A DNA stretch of 64,000 nt from Streptomyces thermodiastaticus (GCF_014656135.1 NZ_BNBV01000017.1:62001-126000), one strand, 5' to 3'; positions 17,647-26,741 are shown, numbered from the stretch's first letter. Translations and numbers: made by a program. Notes: generated by a model from the sequence alone, not told the origin.

Positions 17647-18621
17647 TCAGGTGCCGTCGCCGGAGAGCGAGCCGCCCAGGTCCCGGGCCGTGCGCACGAA
17701 CACCTCGTGCAGATCCCGGGCGGCCTGCGGCACCGACCCCGACTTGCGGCGCTGCAGCATCAGCAGCACCTGCGTGGTGTCCCCGGCGACCGGCCGGTAC
17801 GTGATCAGGCCCTCGCGCTCCAGGGGATCACCGGACACGCTGAAGTCCGGCAGCACCGTCACCCCCAGACCCTCGGCGACCATCAGCTTGCCCATCTCCG
17901 CCCCGTCGGTCGAGTACGAGAACGACGCCGCACGACCGCCCAGCAGCCGGTGCACATAGCGGTGCATCACATACCCGGTGCGCATGGCGATCAACGGCGC
18001 GGTGAGGAGCTCCTCCACCGTCACCGCCGGGCGGGAGGCGAGCGGGCTGTCGGGGCGGACACACACCACGGGCCGGCCCCGCAGCAGCTCGGTGGACTCG
18101 AAGTCGGCGGGGATGTCGTCCCCTTCCAGATGGTTGACCAGACCCAGGTCGAAGCCGCCCTCCGACAGCGCCCGGTGGATGTCGGACTGCTGCGCGCCCA
18201 CCACCTCGACCTGGGTGAGCGGATGCACGGCGCGAAAGGCCCGCACGACCGGTATGAGCAGCGGCACGGTCGCCGCGTTCACCGTGCCGACCCGCACCAT
18301 GCGGCTGATGCGGTGCTGCTCGCCCGCCGCCGCCCGCAGCCGGTCGACCGCCTCCAGCACGCCGAGGACATGGGGGAGCAGTTCCCGGCCCGCGGCGCTC
18401 ATCGTGGCCCCGGTGCGCTTGCGCTCCAGCAGCTCGACTCCCAGCTCCCGCTCCAGATTGCGCACGGTCTCGCTCAACGCGGGCTGCGACAGCCTGAGTT
18501 CCTCGGCGGCCCGGCGCAGCGAACCGAGCCGGGTGACGGCCGCGATGTACTCCAGTTGTTCAGTTCGCACCCCCGCAGGCTGCGGCGTTCCGGGCGGCGC
18601 GTTCAAGGGTTTCCCTGTCAC
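17647..18621 (-). CDS. LysR family transcriptional regulator
   Basis: 324 residues from the GTG at 18621. A GTG at 18570, giving VRTEQLEYIAAV at the N-terminus, is the more family-like start. The winged HTH spans about residues 18-78 (SLRRAAEELRLSQPALSETV), followed by a periplasmic-binding-protein-like effector domain with a typical VPLLIPVVRAFRAVHP start. It is divergent from the sulfur leader and operon across 86 bases, the standard position for a LysR activator of organosulfur genes. An inducer such as a sulfur-starvation metabolite is plausible but not shown. Confidence 0.88.
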   Translation of the reverse strand: MTGKPLNAPPGTPQPAGVRTEQLEYIAAVTRLGSLRRAAEELRLSQPALSETVRNLERELGVELLERKRTGATMSAAGRELLPHVLGVLEAVDRLRAAAGEQHRISRMVRVGTVNAATVPLLIPVVRAFRAVHPLTQVEVVGAQQSDIHRALSEGGFDLGLVNHLEGDDIPADFESTELLRGRPVVCVRPDSPLASRPAVTVEELLTAPLIAMRTGYVMHRYVHRLLGGRAASFSYSTDGAEMGKLMVAEGLGVTVLPDFSVSGDPLEREGLITYRPVAGDTTQVLLMLQRRKSGSVPQAARDLHEVFVRTARDLGGSLSGDGT

Positions 18622-18707
18622 ACCTTCGCTAAAAACAGTGGTCCGGGATACGAGACCGGTCGGGTTTACCTTGACGGCTGCGCAGGGAGGCTGTCAGCAT
18701 CATCGTC

Positions 18708-18791
18708 ATGAAGATGCGACTGGACCTCACGCGGCGACGCCACGTCGACCTCGCCCGCGTCTCCAGCGCCTCCTGTTGTCTCGCGGCCTGA
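18708..18791 (+). CDS. Cys-Cys leader peptide of the sulfur operon
   Basis: 27-codon peptide ending SSASCCLAA, too short for ordinary gene finding. The N-terminal part MRLDLTRRRHVDLARVSS matches the short leader peptides known ahead of sulfur genes in Streptomyces. Two adjacent TGT Cys codons at 18774-18779 sit just before the stop, which suits sensing of charged tRNA-Cys by ribosome stalling. A GGGAGG sequence lies 18 bases before the first ATG (24 before the second, at 18714), longer than usual. The downstream 154 bases contain alternative hairpins before sfnG. No other gene lies between. Confidence 0.75.
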   Translation: MKMRLDLTRRRHVDLARVSSASCCLAA

Positions 18792-18823
18792 CACCTGATC
18801 CGCCGCTTTCCTCCCACGCCGCG

Positions 18824-18925
18824 CCCGTCGACGCACGGGTGTGTGCCGCGCATCCCCGCACCGCCTGCGTCCGCCGGGAGTCCCGGCATGCCCTGAGCCC
18901 GCGGTGCCGGGGCACACCCGCCCGT
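18824..18925 (+). promoter_or_regulatory. Candidate cysteine-responsive attenuator
   Basis: Two mutually exclusive pairings are visible. A local hairpin forms from CCCGT (18824-18828) and ACGGG (18835-18839). A long-range pairing forms from ACGGGTGTGTGCC (18835-18847) with GGCACACCCGCCCGT (18911-18925), ending eight bases before the sfnG ribosome site. The shared ACGGG strand makes them alternatives. Position after a Cys-Cys leader peptide supports attenuation or translational control. Confidence 0.5.
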
Positions 18926-18945
18926 TTCCGCAACAGGAGTTCCGC

Positions 18946-20073
18946 ATGCCCGCGCACCCCGCGAAGCCCCTGCACTTCGCCTACTGGGTCCCCAACGTCA
19001 GCGGGGGACTGGTCACCAGCACGATCGAACAGCGCACCGACTGGGGGTACGACTACAACCGCGAACTGGCCCGTCTCGCCGAGAACAACGGCTTCGAGTA
19101 CGCCCTCACCCAGGTCCGGTACATGGCCAGTTACGGCGCCGAGTACCAGCACGAGTCCACCAGCTTCAGCCTGGCCCTGCTGCTGGCCACCGAGCGCCTG
19201 AAGGTGATCGCCGCCGTCCACCCGGGACTGTGGCACCCCGGAGTCCTCGCCAAGTTCGGCGCCACCGCCGACCACCTGTCCCACGGCCGTTTCGCCGTCA
19301 ACGTGGTCAGCGGCTGGTTCAAGCAGGAGTTCACCGCTCTCGGCGAACCCTGGCTGGAACACGACGAACGCTACCGGCGCAGCGAGGAGTTCATCACCGC
19401 GCTGCGCCGCATCTGGACCGAGGACCACGCCGAACTGGCCGGTGACTTCTACCGGCTGCGCGACTTCTCCCTCAAACCCAAGCCCGTGCGGAGCCCCGGC
19501 CGGCCGCATCCGGAGATCTTCCAGGGCGGCAACTCCACCGCCGCCCGGCGCATGGCGGGCCGGGTGTCCGACTGGTACTTCTCCAACGGCCGGGACTTCG
19601 ACGGAGTGACCGAGCAGATCGAGGACATCCGCGCCTCCGCGGCCGAGGCCGGGCGGATGCCGCCGAAGTTCGGCCTCAACGGCTTCCTCATCGCCCGCGA
19701 CACCGAGGCCGAGGCCCGGGACACCCTCCGGGAGATCGTCGCCCGCGCCGACACCCGGGCCGTCGAGGGTTTCGGTGCCGCGGTCGAGCAGGCCGGCCGG
19801 TCCACCGCGGACGGCAAAGGCATGTGGGAGGACTCCACCTTCGAGGACCTCGTCCAGTACAACGACGGCTTCCGCACCGGCCTGATCGGCACCCCCGAGC
19901 AGATCGCCGAACGCATCGTCGCCTACAAGAAGCTCGGCGTCGACCTCTTCCTGCTCGGGTTCCTCCACTACAAGGAAGAGGTCGAGTACTTCGGCACACG
20001 TGTGCTGCCCCTCGTGCGGGAGCTGGAGGCCCAGCTGCCCGCCGAGGACGAACCCGTCCCCGCTCACGCCTGA
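18946..20073 (+). CDS. sfnG: Dimethylsulfone monooxygenase, SfnG type
   Basis: 375 residues of the bacterial luciferase-like (LLM) flavin-dependent family. N-terminal FAYWVPNVSGGLVTSTIEQR and the segment FAVNVVSGWFKQEF are characteristic of the SfnG branch, which uses FMNH2 and O2 to split dimethylsulfone into methanesulfinate and formaldehyde. The ATG at 18946 has ACAGGAG seven bases upstream. First structural gene of the sulfur operon, 45 bases ahead of the SfnC/DszC-like gene. The FMNH2 would come from the SsuE-type reductase two genes on. No signal peptide; cytoplasmic. Confidence 0.85.
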   Translation: MPAHPAKPLHFAYWVPNVSGGLVTSTIEQRTDWGYDYNRELARLAENNGFEYALTQVRYMASYGAEYQHESTSFSLALLLATERLKVIAAVHPGLWHPGVLAKFGATADHLSHGRFAVNVVSGWFKQEFTALGEPWLEHDERYRRSEEFITALRRIWTEDHAELAGDFYRLRDFSLKPKPVRSPGRPHPEIFQGGNSTAARRMAGRVSDWYFSNGRDFDGVTEQIEDIRASAAEAGRMPPKFGLNGFLIARDTEAEARDTLREIVARADTRAVEGFGAAVEQAGRSTADGKGMWEDSTFEDLVQYNDGFRTGLIGTPEQIAERIVAYKKLGVDLFLLGFLHYKEEVEYFGTRVLPLVRELEAQLPAEDEPVPAHA

Positions 20074-20118
20074 CCGTGCCCGCCCGACGCACCGCACCGT
20101 GAGAGAGGTCATTCCCGC

Positions 20119-21336
20119 ATGAGCACCGCCACGCCCACCGACTTCACCACCCGCCCCACCCCGCGCACCGCCGCCGACTGGATCGCCCGCGCCACCGAGG
20201 TCGCCGCGGTCCTCGCCACCGACGCCGTCGAACGCGACCGGGCCGGCGCCACCCCCTACGCCGAAGTGCAGCTGCTGAAGGACTCCGGGCTGGTCACCCT
20301 GCTCGGCCCCGTCGCCCACGGCGGCGCCGGACAGGACTGGCGCACCGCCTACCGGGTCGTCCGCGAGATCTCCAAGGCCGACGGCTCCATCGGCCAGCTC
20401 CTCGGCTACCACTACCTGTGGAACTGGGCCGCCCGCCTGGTCGGCACCCGGGAACAGTGGGAGCACATCGAGGCCGAGGCCGCCCGCAAGAGCTGGTTCT
20501 TCGGCGGCGCGGTCAACCCGCGCGACAAGGACGTGGTCGTCACCGAGGACGGCGACGACCTGGTCTTCACCGGCCGCAAGACCTTCTCCACCGGCAGCAA
20601 GGTCTCCGACGTCACCGTCCTGGAAGGCGTCTTCGAAGGCACCGACCGGCACGTCTTCGCCATCGTCCCCTCCGACAGCGAGGGCCTGACCTTCCACGAC
20701 GACTGGGACAACATCGGCCAGCGGCTCACCGAGAGCGGCAGCGTCACCATCGACGGCGTCCGCACCCCCTGGTCCTCGGCGGCAGGCTATGTGAACAAGC
20801 AGTTCCAGCCGCGTGTCTACAACACGCTCAACGTCCCCACCATCCAACTCGTCTTCGTCAACCTCTACCTCGGCATCGCGAGCGGCGCGCTGGAGACGGC
20901 CGCCGCCTACACCCGCACCAAGACCCGTCCCTGGCTGCACGGCGGCCACGAGCGCGCCGTCGACGAGCCGTACATCGTGGACACCTACGGCGACCTCACC
21001 GCCAAACTCTGGGCGGCCGAGGCGCTCGCCGACGCCGTCGCCGACGAGGGACAGAAGCTGCACGACGACCCCGACGCGGTGACCGAGCAGGCTCGCGGCG
21101 ACTTCGAGGTACGGGTGGCCGCCATCAAGGCACGCGCCACCGACGTCGCTCTGGAGGTCACCAACCGCATCTTCGAGGTCACCGGCGCCCGTGCCACGGC
21201 GAGCGCCCTGGGCCTGGACCGTTTCTGGCGCAACGTGCGCACGCACACCCTGCACGACCCGGTCGCCTACAAGCGGCGTGAGGTCGGGCGCTGGGTGCTG
21301 GAAGGCGAACTGCCCGAACCCACCTGGTACTCCTGA
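20119..21336 (+). CDS. Acyl-CoA dehydrogenase-fold flavin monooxygenase (SfnC/DszC-like)
   Basis: 405 residues with the acyl-CoA dehydrogenase fold. The group resembles DszC/SfnC flavin-dependent monooxygenases rather than fatty-acid dehydrogenases. It has AEVQLLKDSGLVTLLGPVAHGG near residue 50, FTGRKTFSTGS near 150, and the C-terminal FWRNVRTHTLHDPV, typical of this sulfur branch (His in THTLHDP). No catalytic Glu of true dehydrogenases is apparent. It would oxidise a reduced organosulfur compound with FMNH2. Strong Shine-Dalgarno GAGAGAGG upstream. It lies between sfnG and ssuE in one transcription unit. Confidence 0.8.
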   Translation: MSTATPTDFTTRPTPRTAADWIARATEVAAVLATDAVERDRAGATPYAEVQLLKDSGLVTLLGPVAHGGAGQDWRTAYRVVREISKADGSIGQLLGYHYLWNWAARLVGTREQWEHIEAEAARKSWFFGGAVNPRDKDVVVTEDGDDLVFTGRKTFSTGSKVSDVTVLEGVFEGTDRHVFAIVPSDSEGLTFHDDWDNIGQRLTESGSVTIDGVRTPWSSAAGYVNKQFQPRVYNTLNVPTIQLVFVNLYLGIASGALETAAAYTRTKTRPWLHGGHERAVDEPYIVDTYGDLTAKLWAAEALADAVADEGQKLHDDPDAVTEQARGDFEVRVAAIKARATDVALEVTNRIFEVTGARATASALGLDRFWRNVRTHTLHDPVAYKRREVGRWVLEGELPEPTWYS

Positions 21337-21401
21337 CCACCCCCCACCCGACACGGGCGCCTGTCACCCGAGGCGCCCCCCCGAGGCCGAAAGGGAACCC
21401 C

Positions 21402-21956
21402 ATGGCCACCGTACTGTCCGTCTCCGGCAGTCCCTCCGCCTCCTCGCGCACCAACCGCCTGCTGCGCCACCTGGACGAACGGCTCGTCGCGCACGGCCAC
21501 CACGTGGTGCCGCTCGACGTGCGCACCGTCCCCGCCGAGGCCCTGCTCGGCGCGGACTTCCGGCACCCGGCCATCGTCGAGGTCACCGAGCTGTTCGCCC
21601 GCGCCGACGGCGTCGTCGTCGGCTCACCGGTCTACAAGGCCGCGTACTCCGGCGTGCTCAAGGCGCTGTTGGACCTGCTGCCGCAGTACGCCCTCAGCGG
21701 CAAGACCGTGCTGCCGCTGGCCACCGGCGGCAGCCTGGCGCACGTCCTGGCCATCGACTACGCGCTGCGCCCGGTGCTGACCTCGATGGGCGCCGCGCAC
21801 ATCGTCCAGGGCTGGTTCACCCTGGACAAGGACCTGACGGTGGACGACGACGGCTCCCTCACCGTCGCCCCCGCAGCCGAGGAGGCACTGGCCCGCGTCG
21901 TCGACCAGTTCTCGGCCGCGCTCGGCTCCGCCCCGCTCCTGGCCGCTGCGAGCTGA
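21402..21956 (+). CDS. ssuE: NADPH-dependent FMN reductase
   Basis: 184 residues with a flavodoxin-like fold. VLSVSGSPSASSRTNRLL near the N-terminus binds the FMN phosphate, and DGVVVGSPVYKAAYSGVLKALLDLLPQ is the hallmark of the SsuE branch. It supplies free FMNH2 to the LLM-type monooxygenases of this operon (SfnG, SsuD) and probably to the DszC-like enzymes. The next gene starts four bases after its stop. Alternative identity as an MsuE-type reductase cannot be excluded; the two are homologous. Confidence 0.85.
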   Translation: MATVLSVSGSPSASSRTNRLLRHLDERLVAHGHHVVPLDVRTVPAEALLGADFRHPAIVEVTELFARADGVVVGSPVYKAAYSGVLKALLDLLPQYALSGKTVLPLATGGSLAHVLAIDYALRPVLTSMGAAHIVQGWFTLDKDLTVDDDGSLTVAPAAEEALARVVDQFSAALGSAPLLAAAS

Positions 21957-21960
21957 CCCC

Positions 21961-23145
21961 ATGACCGCCCATGTGATCACCGACGACGCCGAGGCCCTCG
22001 CCGTCGCCGCCGACCTGGCCGGAGAGTTCCGCGTACACGCCTCCCGGCGGGACGCGGAACGCACCCTGCCCCGCGCCGAACTGGACCGGCTGTCCGCCTC
22101 CGGTCTCCTGGGCGTCACCGTGCCCGCGGACCACGGCGGCGCCGACGTGCGCACCGAGACCCTCGCGGAGATCTTCCGCCTGCTCGCCACGGCCGACGGC
22201 AGCCTCGCCCAGATCCCGCAGAGCCACTTCGTGTACGTGGGCGTCATACGCCGCCACGGCACACCCGAGCAGCAGAAGTTCTTCTTCGCCGAGCTGCTGG
22301 CCGGGCGCCGCTTCGGCAACGCCCAGTCGGAAGCCGGCACCCGGCACGTCCAGGACATCCGCACCCGCCTGGAACGCCGTCCCGACGGCTCGTACCTGCT
22401 CAACGGCGTCAAGCACTACAGCACCGGCGCCCTGTTCGCCCACTGGATCCCCGTGCTGGCCCGCGCCGAGGACGGCACCCTGCACGCGGCCTACGTCCCG
22501 CGGGACGCTCCCGGCGTGGAGGTCGTCGACGACTGGGACGGAATGGGCCAGCGGACCACCGCCAGCGGCACCGTCCGCCTCACCGACGTCGTGGTCCCCG
22601 CCGACCGGGTCCTGCCGCACCACCTCACCTTCCGCGGACCGCAACTGCACGGCGCGTTCGCCCAGGTGCTGCACGCGGCCATCGACGCGGGCCTCGCCGC
22701 CGCGGCCCTCGACGAGGCGGCCGCGTTCGTCCGGACCAGGAGCAGGCCCTGGTTCGAGGCCGGGGTCGAGACCGCCGCCGAGGACCCGCTGCTCATCCAG
22801 CGGTTCGGCGAACTCGCCCTCCAGGTCAGGGCCGCCGAGGCACTGCTGCGGGAGGCCGCCCGCACCGTCGACGCGGCCCGCGACGACCTCACCGACGACT
22901 CCGCGGCCGCGGCGTCCATCGCGGTCGCCGCCGCCAAGGTGACAGCGGCGAAGGCGGCCGTGGAGGTCTCCAGCGCCCTGTTCGAAGCGGCCGGCACCCG
23001 GTCGGCCCTGCGGTCGCTGAACCTGCACCGGTACTGGCGCGACGCCCGCACCCACACCCTGCACGATCCGACACGCTGGAAGATCCAGCACATCGGACGG
23101 TACGTCCTCAACGGCACCAGACCACCACGCCACGGCCTGCTCTGA
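21961..23145 (+). CDS. sfnB: SfnB family sulfur-acquisition oxidoreductase
   Basis: 394 residues, again the acyl-CoA dehydrogenase fold. It is paralogous to the product of 20119-21336 (shared YWRDARTHTLHDP near the C-terminus). The SfnB-like pattern ASGLLGVTVPADHGGADVRTETLAEIF near residue 45 and QIPQSHFVYVGVIRRHGTPEQ near 85 place it in the SfnB group of flavin enzymes induced by sulfate limitation. The precise substrate is not established even for known members. Four-base gap after ssuE; 112 bases before ssuD. Confidence 0.82.
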   Translation: MTAHVITDDAEALAVAADLAGEFRVHASRRDAERTLPRAELDRLSASGLLGVTVPADHGGADVRTETLAEIFRLLATADGSLAQIPQSHFVYVGVIRRHGTPEQQKFFFAELLAGRRFGNAQSEAGTRHVQDIRTRLERRPDGSYLLNGVKHYSTGALFAHWIPVLARAEDGTLHAAYVPRDAPGVEVVDDWDGMGQRTTASGTVRLTDVVVPADRVLPHHLTFRGPQLHGAFAQVLHAAIDAGLAAAALDEAAAFVRTRSRPWFEAGVETAAEDPLLIQRFGELALQVRAAEALLREAARTVDAARDDLTDDSAAAASIAVAAAKVTAAKAAVEVSSALFEAAGTRSALRSLNLHRYWRDARTHTLHDPTRWKIQHIGRYVLNGTRPPRHGLL

Positions 23146-23257
23146 ACGCACGCCACAAGGTTTCCGCGCCCAGGCCGTGCCCCCGGAAAGTCCCGCCTGC
23201 CGCCCGACACCCGGCACGCCCGGCAGCCGAACGTCCCCACTCACCCCGGAGCAACAC

Positions 23258-24409
23258 ATGTCTGCCCTCACCTTCCACTGGTTCCTGCCCACGACCGGAG
23301 ACAGCCGGCACGTCGTCGGCGGCGGCCACGGCTCCCAGCCCGGCGCCGCCGCGGCCGACCGCCCGGCCTCCATCGCATACCTCGGCCAGATCGCCCGCAG
23401 CGCCGAACAACTCGGCTTCGTCGCGGCCCTCACCCCCACCGGCGCCTGGTGCGAGGACGCGTGGGTGACCACCGCCATGCTCACGCAGGTCACCGAGCGG
23501 CTGAAGTTTTTGGTCGCCTTCCGCCCCGGCCAGATCAGCCCGACCCTGTCGGCGCAGATGGCCGCCACCTACCAACGGCAGTCCCAGGGGCGGCTGCTGC
23601 TGAACGTGGTCACCGGCGGCGAGTCCGCCGAGCAGCGCGCCTACGGCGACTTCCTCGACAAGGACCAGCGCTACGCTCGCACCGGGGAGTTCCTCGACAT
23701 CGTGCGGCGGCTGTGGGCCGGTGAGACGGTCGACCACCACGGCGAACACCTGCGGGTCGAGAAGGCCAGGCTGAACCGGCTGCCCGATCCCACACCGCGG
23801 ATCTACTTCGGCGGCTCCTCGCCCGCGGCCGGCGAAGTCGCGGCGCGTTGCACGGACGTCTACCTGACCTGGGGCGAGCCGCCGCAGCAGGTGAAGCAGA
23901 AGATCGAGTGGATCCGCTCCCTGGCCGCCGCCCACGGCCGCGAGGTCCGTTTCGGCATCCGCCTGCACACCATCAGCCGGGACACCTCCGAGCAGGCCTG
24001 GGCCGAGGCGGAGCGGCTGCTGAAGGCCATGGACCCCGAGCGCATCAAGGCGGTGCAGCAGGGCCTGGCGACCAGCGAGTCCGAGGGCCAGCGGCGGATG
24101 CGCGAGCTGCACAACAGCGGCGACACCAGCAACCTGGAGGTCTACCCCAACCTGTGGGCGGGCATCGGCCTCGTCCGCGGCGGCGCGGGCACGGCCATGG
24201 TGGGCAGCCACACCGAGGTCGCCGACCTGATCGAGGAGTACCACCGCCTCGGCATCGAGGAGTTCGTGCTGTCCGGGGTGCCGCACCTGGAGGAGGCGTA
24301 CTGGTTCGGGGAGGGCGTCCTGCCGGTCCTGGAGAAGCGCGGGCTGTGGCAGCACCCGGCCGGTCCGCGCACCGTCGAGGCGGGCACCGTCCCGTTCGCC
24401 GCCCGATGA
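23258..24409 (+). CDS. ssuD: FMNH2-dependent alkanesulfonate monooxygenase
   Basis: 383 residues, full length for SsuD. The N-terminal FHWFLPTTGDSRHVVGG, VAFRPGQISPTLSAQMAATY around residue 90, LLLNVVTGGESAEQR near 115 and YAR at 142-144 all match SsuD, including the Arg/Tyr/His residues used in sulfonate and flavin binding. It cleaves alkanesulfonates to aldehyde and sulfite with FMNH2 from SsuE. The ATG at 23258 was chosen (CGGAGCAACAC upstream). The stop overlaps the ATG of the MFS carrier. No ssuABC importer is nearby, which is unusual. Confidence 0.9.
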   Translation: MSALTFHWFLPTTGDSRHVVGGGHGSQPGAAAADRPASIAYLGQIARSAEQLGFVAALTPTGAWCEDAWVTTAMLTQVTERLKFLVAFRPGQISPTLSAQMAATYQRQSQGRLLLNVVTGGESAEQRAYGDFLDKDQRYARTGEFLDIVRRLWAGETVDHHGEHLRVEKARLNRLPDPTPRIYFGGSSPAAGEVAARCTDVYLTWGEPPQQVKQKIEWIRSLAAAHGREVRFGIRLHTISRDTSEQAWAEAERLLKAMDPERIKAVQQGLATSESEGQRRMRELHNSGDTSNLEVYPNLWAGIGLVRGGAGTAMVGSHTEVADLIEEYHRLGIEEFVLSGVPHLEEAYWFGEGVLPVLEKRGLWQHPAGPRTVEAGTVPFAAR

Positions 24410-25800
24410 GCGCCGCGTCCGCCCCCTCGCAGGCCACGGTCCACACGCCCGCACCGGAGCCGGTCGACCAGCGGCAGCTGAGAACCGTCGTGCTCGCCAG
24501 CCTGCTGGGCACCACGGTGGAGTGGTACGACTTCTTCCTCTACAGCACCGCCGCGGGCCTGGTCTTCAACAAGCTGTTCTTCCCCACGGCCAACGGCACC
24601 GTGGGCACGATGCTGTCGTTCGCGACGTTCGCCGTCGGCTTCGTCGCCCGCCCCGTGGGCGGCCTGCTCTTCGGACACATCGGCGACCGCATCGGCCGCA
24701 AACACACCCTCGCCTTCACCATGGGCATGATGGGGCTGTCCACCGCGCTCATCGGCCTGCTGCCCACCTACGACCAGGTCGGCGTCCTCGCCCCCGCGCT
24801 GCTCCTCGTCCTGCGGGTCGCCCAGGGCGTGGCGCTCGGCGGGGAGTGGGCCGGGGCGGTCCTGCTGGCCGTGGAGTACGGGCCCTCGGGCCGCAAGGGC
24901 CGGTTCGGCAGCTACCCGCAGATCGGGCTCGCCCTCGGGCTGGCGCTGGGCACCGGCGTGTTCGCGCTGCTCAGCGACGCGCTCAGCGAAGCGGCGTTCG
25001 TCGACTACGGATGGCGGATCGCCTTCCTCGTCAGCCTCGTCCTCGTCGTCGTCGGACTCACCGTCCGGCTGAGGATCGAGGAGACCCCGGCCTTCCGTGC
25101 CGTGCGCCGGCTGCGGGAGCTGCCCCGCTCGGCACCGCTGGTGGAGCTGGTGCGGGAGCCCGTGGCACGCCGTCACCTGCTGCTCGGCATGCTGGCCAGG
25201 TGGGGAGAGGGAGCCGCCTTCAACACCTGGGGCGTCTTCGCCATCACCTACGCCACCGACACCCTGCGTCTGCACCGCACACCGGTGCTGCTCGCGGTCA
25301 CGGCTGCGGCGCTGGTGATGGCCGTGCTGATACCGGTGAGCGGAGCCGCGGTCGACCGCCGCGGAGCCCGCCGGGTCTACCGCGCCGGGATGACGGCCTT
25401 CGCCTGCTCGGTCTTCCCCGCGTTCTGGCTGTTCGGCACCGGCGGGACGGCGGCGTTCGCCGCGGCCCTCGTGGTCACCCTGGGCATCGTGCACGCCTGG
25501 TTCTACGGCGCGCAGGGCACCCTGTTCGCCGCGCTGTTCGCCACCCCGGTCCGGTACACGGGCATGTCGTTCGTCTACCAGGTGTCCGGCATCTTCGCGT
25601 CCGGCATCACCCCGCTGATCATGACCGCGCTGCTCGCCGCCGGGTCCGGCAGCCCCTGGTGGGCCTGCGGCTACCTCGCGCTGACGGGTCTGGTGAGCGT
25701 GTGGGCGACCGGCCGGCTGCGCGGCGAGGACCTGCACATGGCCACCGGGGCGCCCGCCGCCGCGTCGGGCGGACCCGCACCCGTCGCCGTCCGAGGCTGA
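24406..25800 (+). CDS. MFS transporter, metabolite:H+ symporter type
   Basis: 464 residues with twelve membrane segments. It belongs to the MHS branch: TTVEWYDFFLYSTAA in the first helix, DRIGRKHTL (loop 2-3 motif) and GGEWAGAVLLAVE in the fourth/fifth segment. MHS carriers import small organic acids or osmolytes with protons. The ATGA overlap with ssuD ties it to organosulfur use, so it may bring in a sulfonate, sulfinate or sulfone-derived acid in place of an SsuABC system. That substrate assignment is inference. The last ~25 residues are Ala/Pro/Gly-rich. Confidence 0.85.
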   Translation: MSAASAPSQATVHTPAPEPVDQRQLRTVVLASLLGTTVEWYDFFLYSTAAGLVFNKLFFPTANGTVGTMLSFATFAVGFVARPVGGLLFGHIGDRIGRKHTLAFTMGMMGLSTALIGLLPTYDQVGVLAPALLLVLRVAQGVALGGEWAGAVLLAVEYGPSGRKGRFGSYPQIGLALGLALGTGVFALLSDALSEAAFVDYGWRIAFLVSLVLVVVGLTVRLRIEETPAFRAVRRLRELPRSAPLVELVREPVARRHLLLGMLARWGEGAAFNTWGVFAITYATDTLRLHRTPVLLAVTAAALVMAVLIPVSGAAVDRRGARRVYRAGMTAFACSVFPAFWLFGTGGTAAFAAALVVTLGIVHAWFYGAQGTLFAALFATPVRYTGMSFVYQVSGIFASGITPLIMTALLAAGSGSPWWACGYLALTGLVSVWATGRLRGEDLHMATGAPAAASGGPAPVAVRG

Positions 25801-25802
25801 GG

Positions 25803-25853
25803 TCCGGCCGGAGCACTGTGACGCGGGTCTCCGTCACGGCCGCACCGGCCGGA
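25803..25853. terminator. Nested hairpin terminating the sulfur operon
   Basis: Outer arms TCCGGCCGG (25803-25811) and CCGGCCGGA (25845-25853) enclose an inner stem GTGACG (25818-25823) / CGTCAC (25832-25837). It begins two bases after the MFS stop. Confidence 0.65.
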
Positions 25854-26012
25854 TCCCGGCACAGGCAGAAGGCAGGCGCACGGCACACCGGGCGGTGGGC
25901 TGCCCGTTCAGGGCCCGCGCCCCGCTGATCCGCTGATCACCGGGGGGCGGGCCTTCCGCATGTCCGTCCGCAGGCCGGTGGGCGCAGTGGAACATCGGCA
26001 GTACGGCGCGCG

Positions 26013-26741
26013 GCGACCAGGATCACCAAGGAGGTGCCCGCACCGCTGGTGTCCATCGTCGTCCTCACCGTGATCACCGTCGCCGCCGGGATCGCGGTCC
26101 GCACCGTCGGCGACAAGGGCAGGCTGCCGTCCTCCCTGCCCGTCCCCGGCCTGCCCGACGTGCCCCTCGACATGCACACCCTGACGGTCATCGCCCCCTA
26201 CGCCCTGGCCATGGCGCTGGTCGGGCTGATGGAGACGATGATGACCGCCAAGCTCGCCGACGAGAGCCCCGACACCCGCTTAGACGAGACCCGGGAGGCC
26301 GTCGGCCAGGGCATCGCCGGCATCGCCGCCGGTGTCTTCGGCGGCATGGGCGGCTGCGCGATGATCGGCCAGACCATGATCGACGGCAAGAACGGGGCAC
26401 GGACCCGTCTGTCGACCTTCCTCGCCGGCTTCTTCCTGCTCGTGCTGTGCATCGCCCTGGGCCCGGTCGTCTCCCGGATCCCCATGGCCGCGCTCGTGGC
26501 CGTGATGGTCCTGGTCGCGTCGGCACCTTCGACTGGCATTCGGTCAAGCCCGCCACGCTCACGCGCATGCCGGTCGGTGAGACCGCCGTCATGGCCGTGA
26601 CCGTCATCGTCGTCGCCACCGGCAACCTCTCCATCGGGGTCGTCGTCGGCACGATCAACGGCATGATCGTCTTCGCCCGGCGGGTCGCCCACCTGACCGA
26701 GGTCACCGCCGTCACCACCCCGACGGCAGCACGGTCACCCG
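26013..26741 (+). pseudogene. Truncated, frameshifted SulP family anion (sulfate) permease
   Basis: SulP homology runs from TRITKEVPAPLV (about 26016) through GLPDVPLDMHTLTVIAPYALA, GGMGGCAMIGQTMIDGKNGAR and RIPMAALVAVMVLVA. At about 26516-26521 the frame shifts: restoring one T (GCGTCGG to GCGTTCGG) would give the family's VAFGTFDWHSV. Homology then continues in the next frame (GETAVMAVTVIVVATGNLSIGVVVG) to about 26715. The N-terminal half and the C-terminal STAS domain are missing. It directly follows the organosulfur operon, consistent with a lost sulfate/anion carrier. The tail overlaps the 3' end of the convergent methyltransferase gene. Confidence 0.85.
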
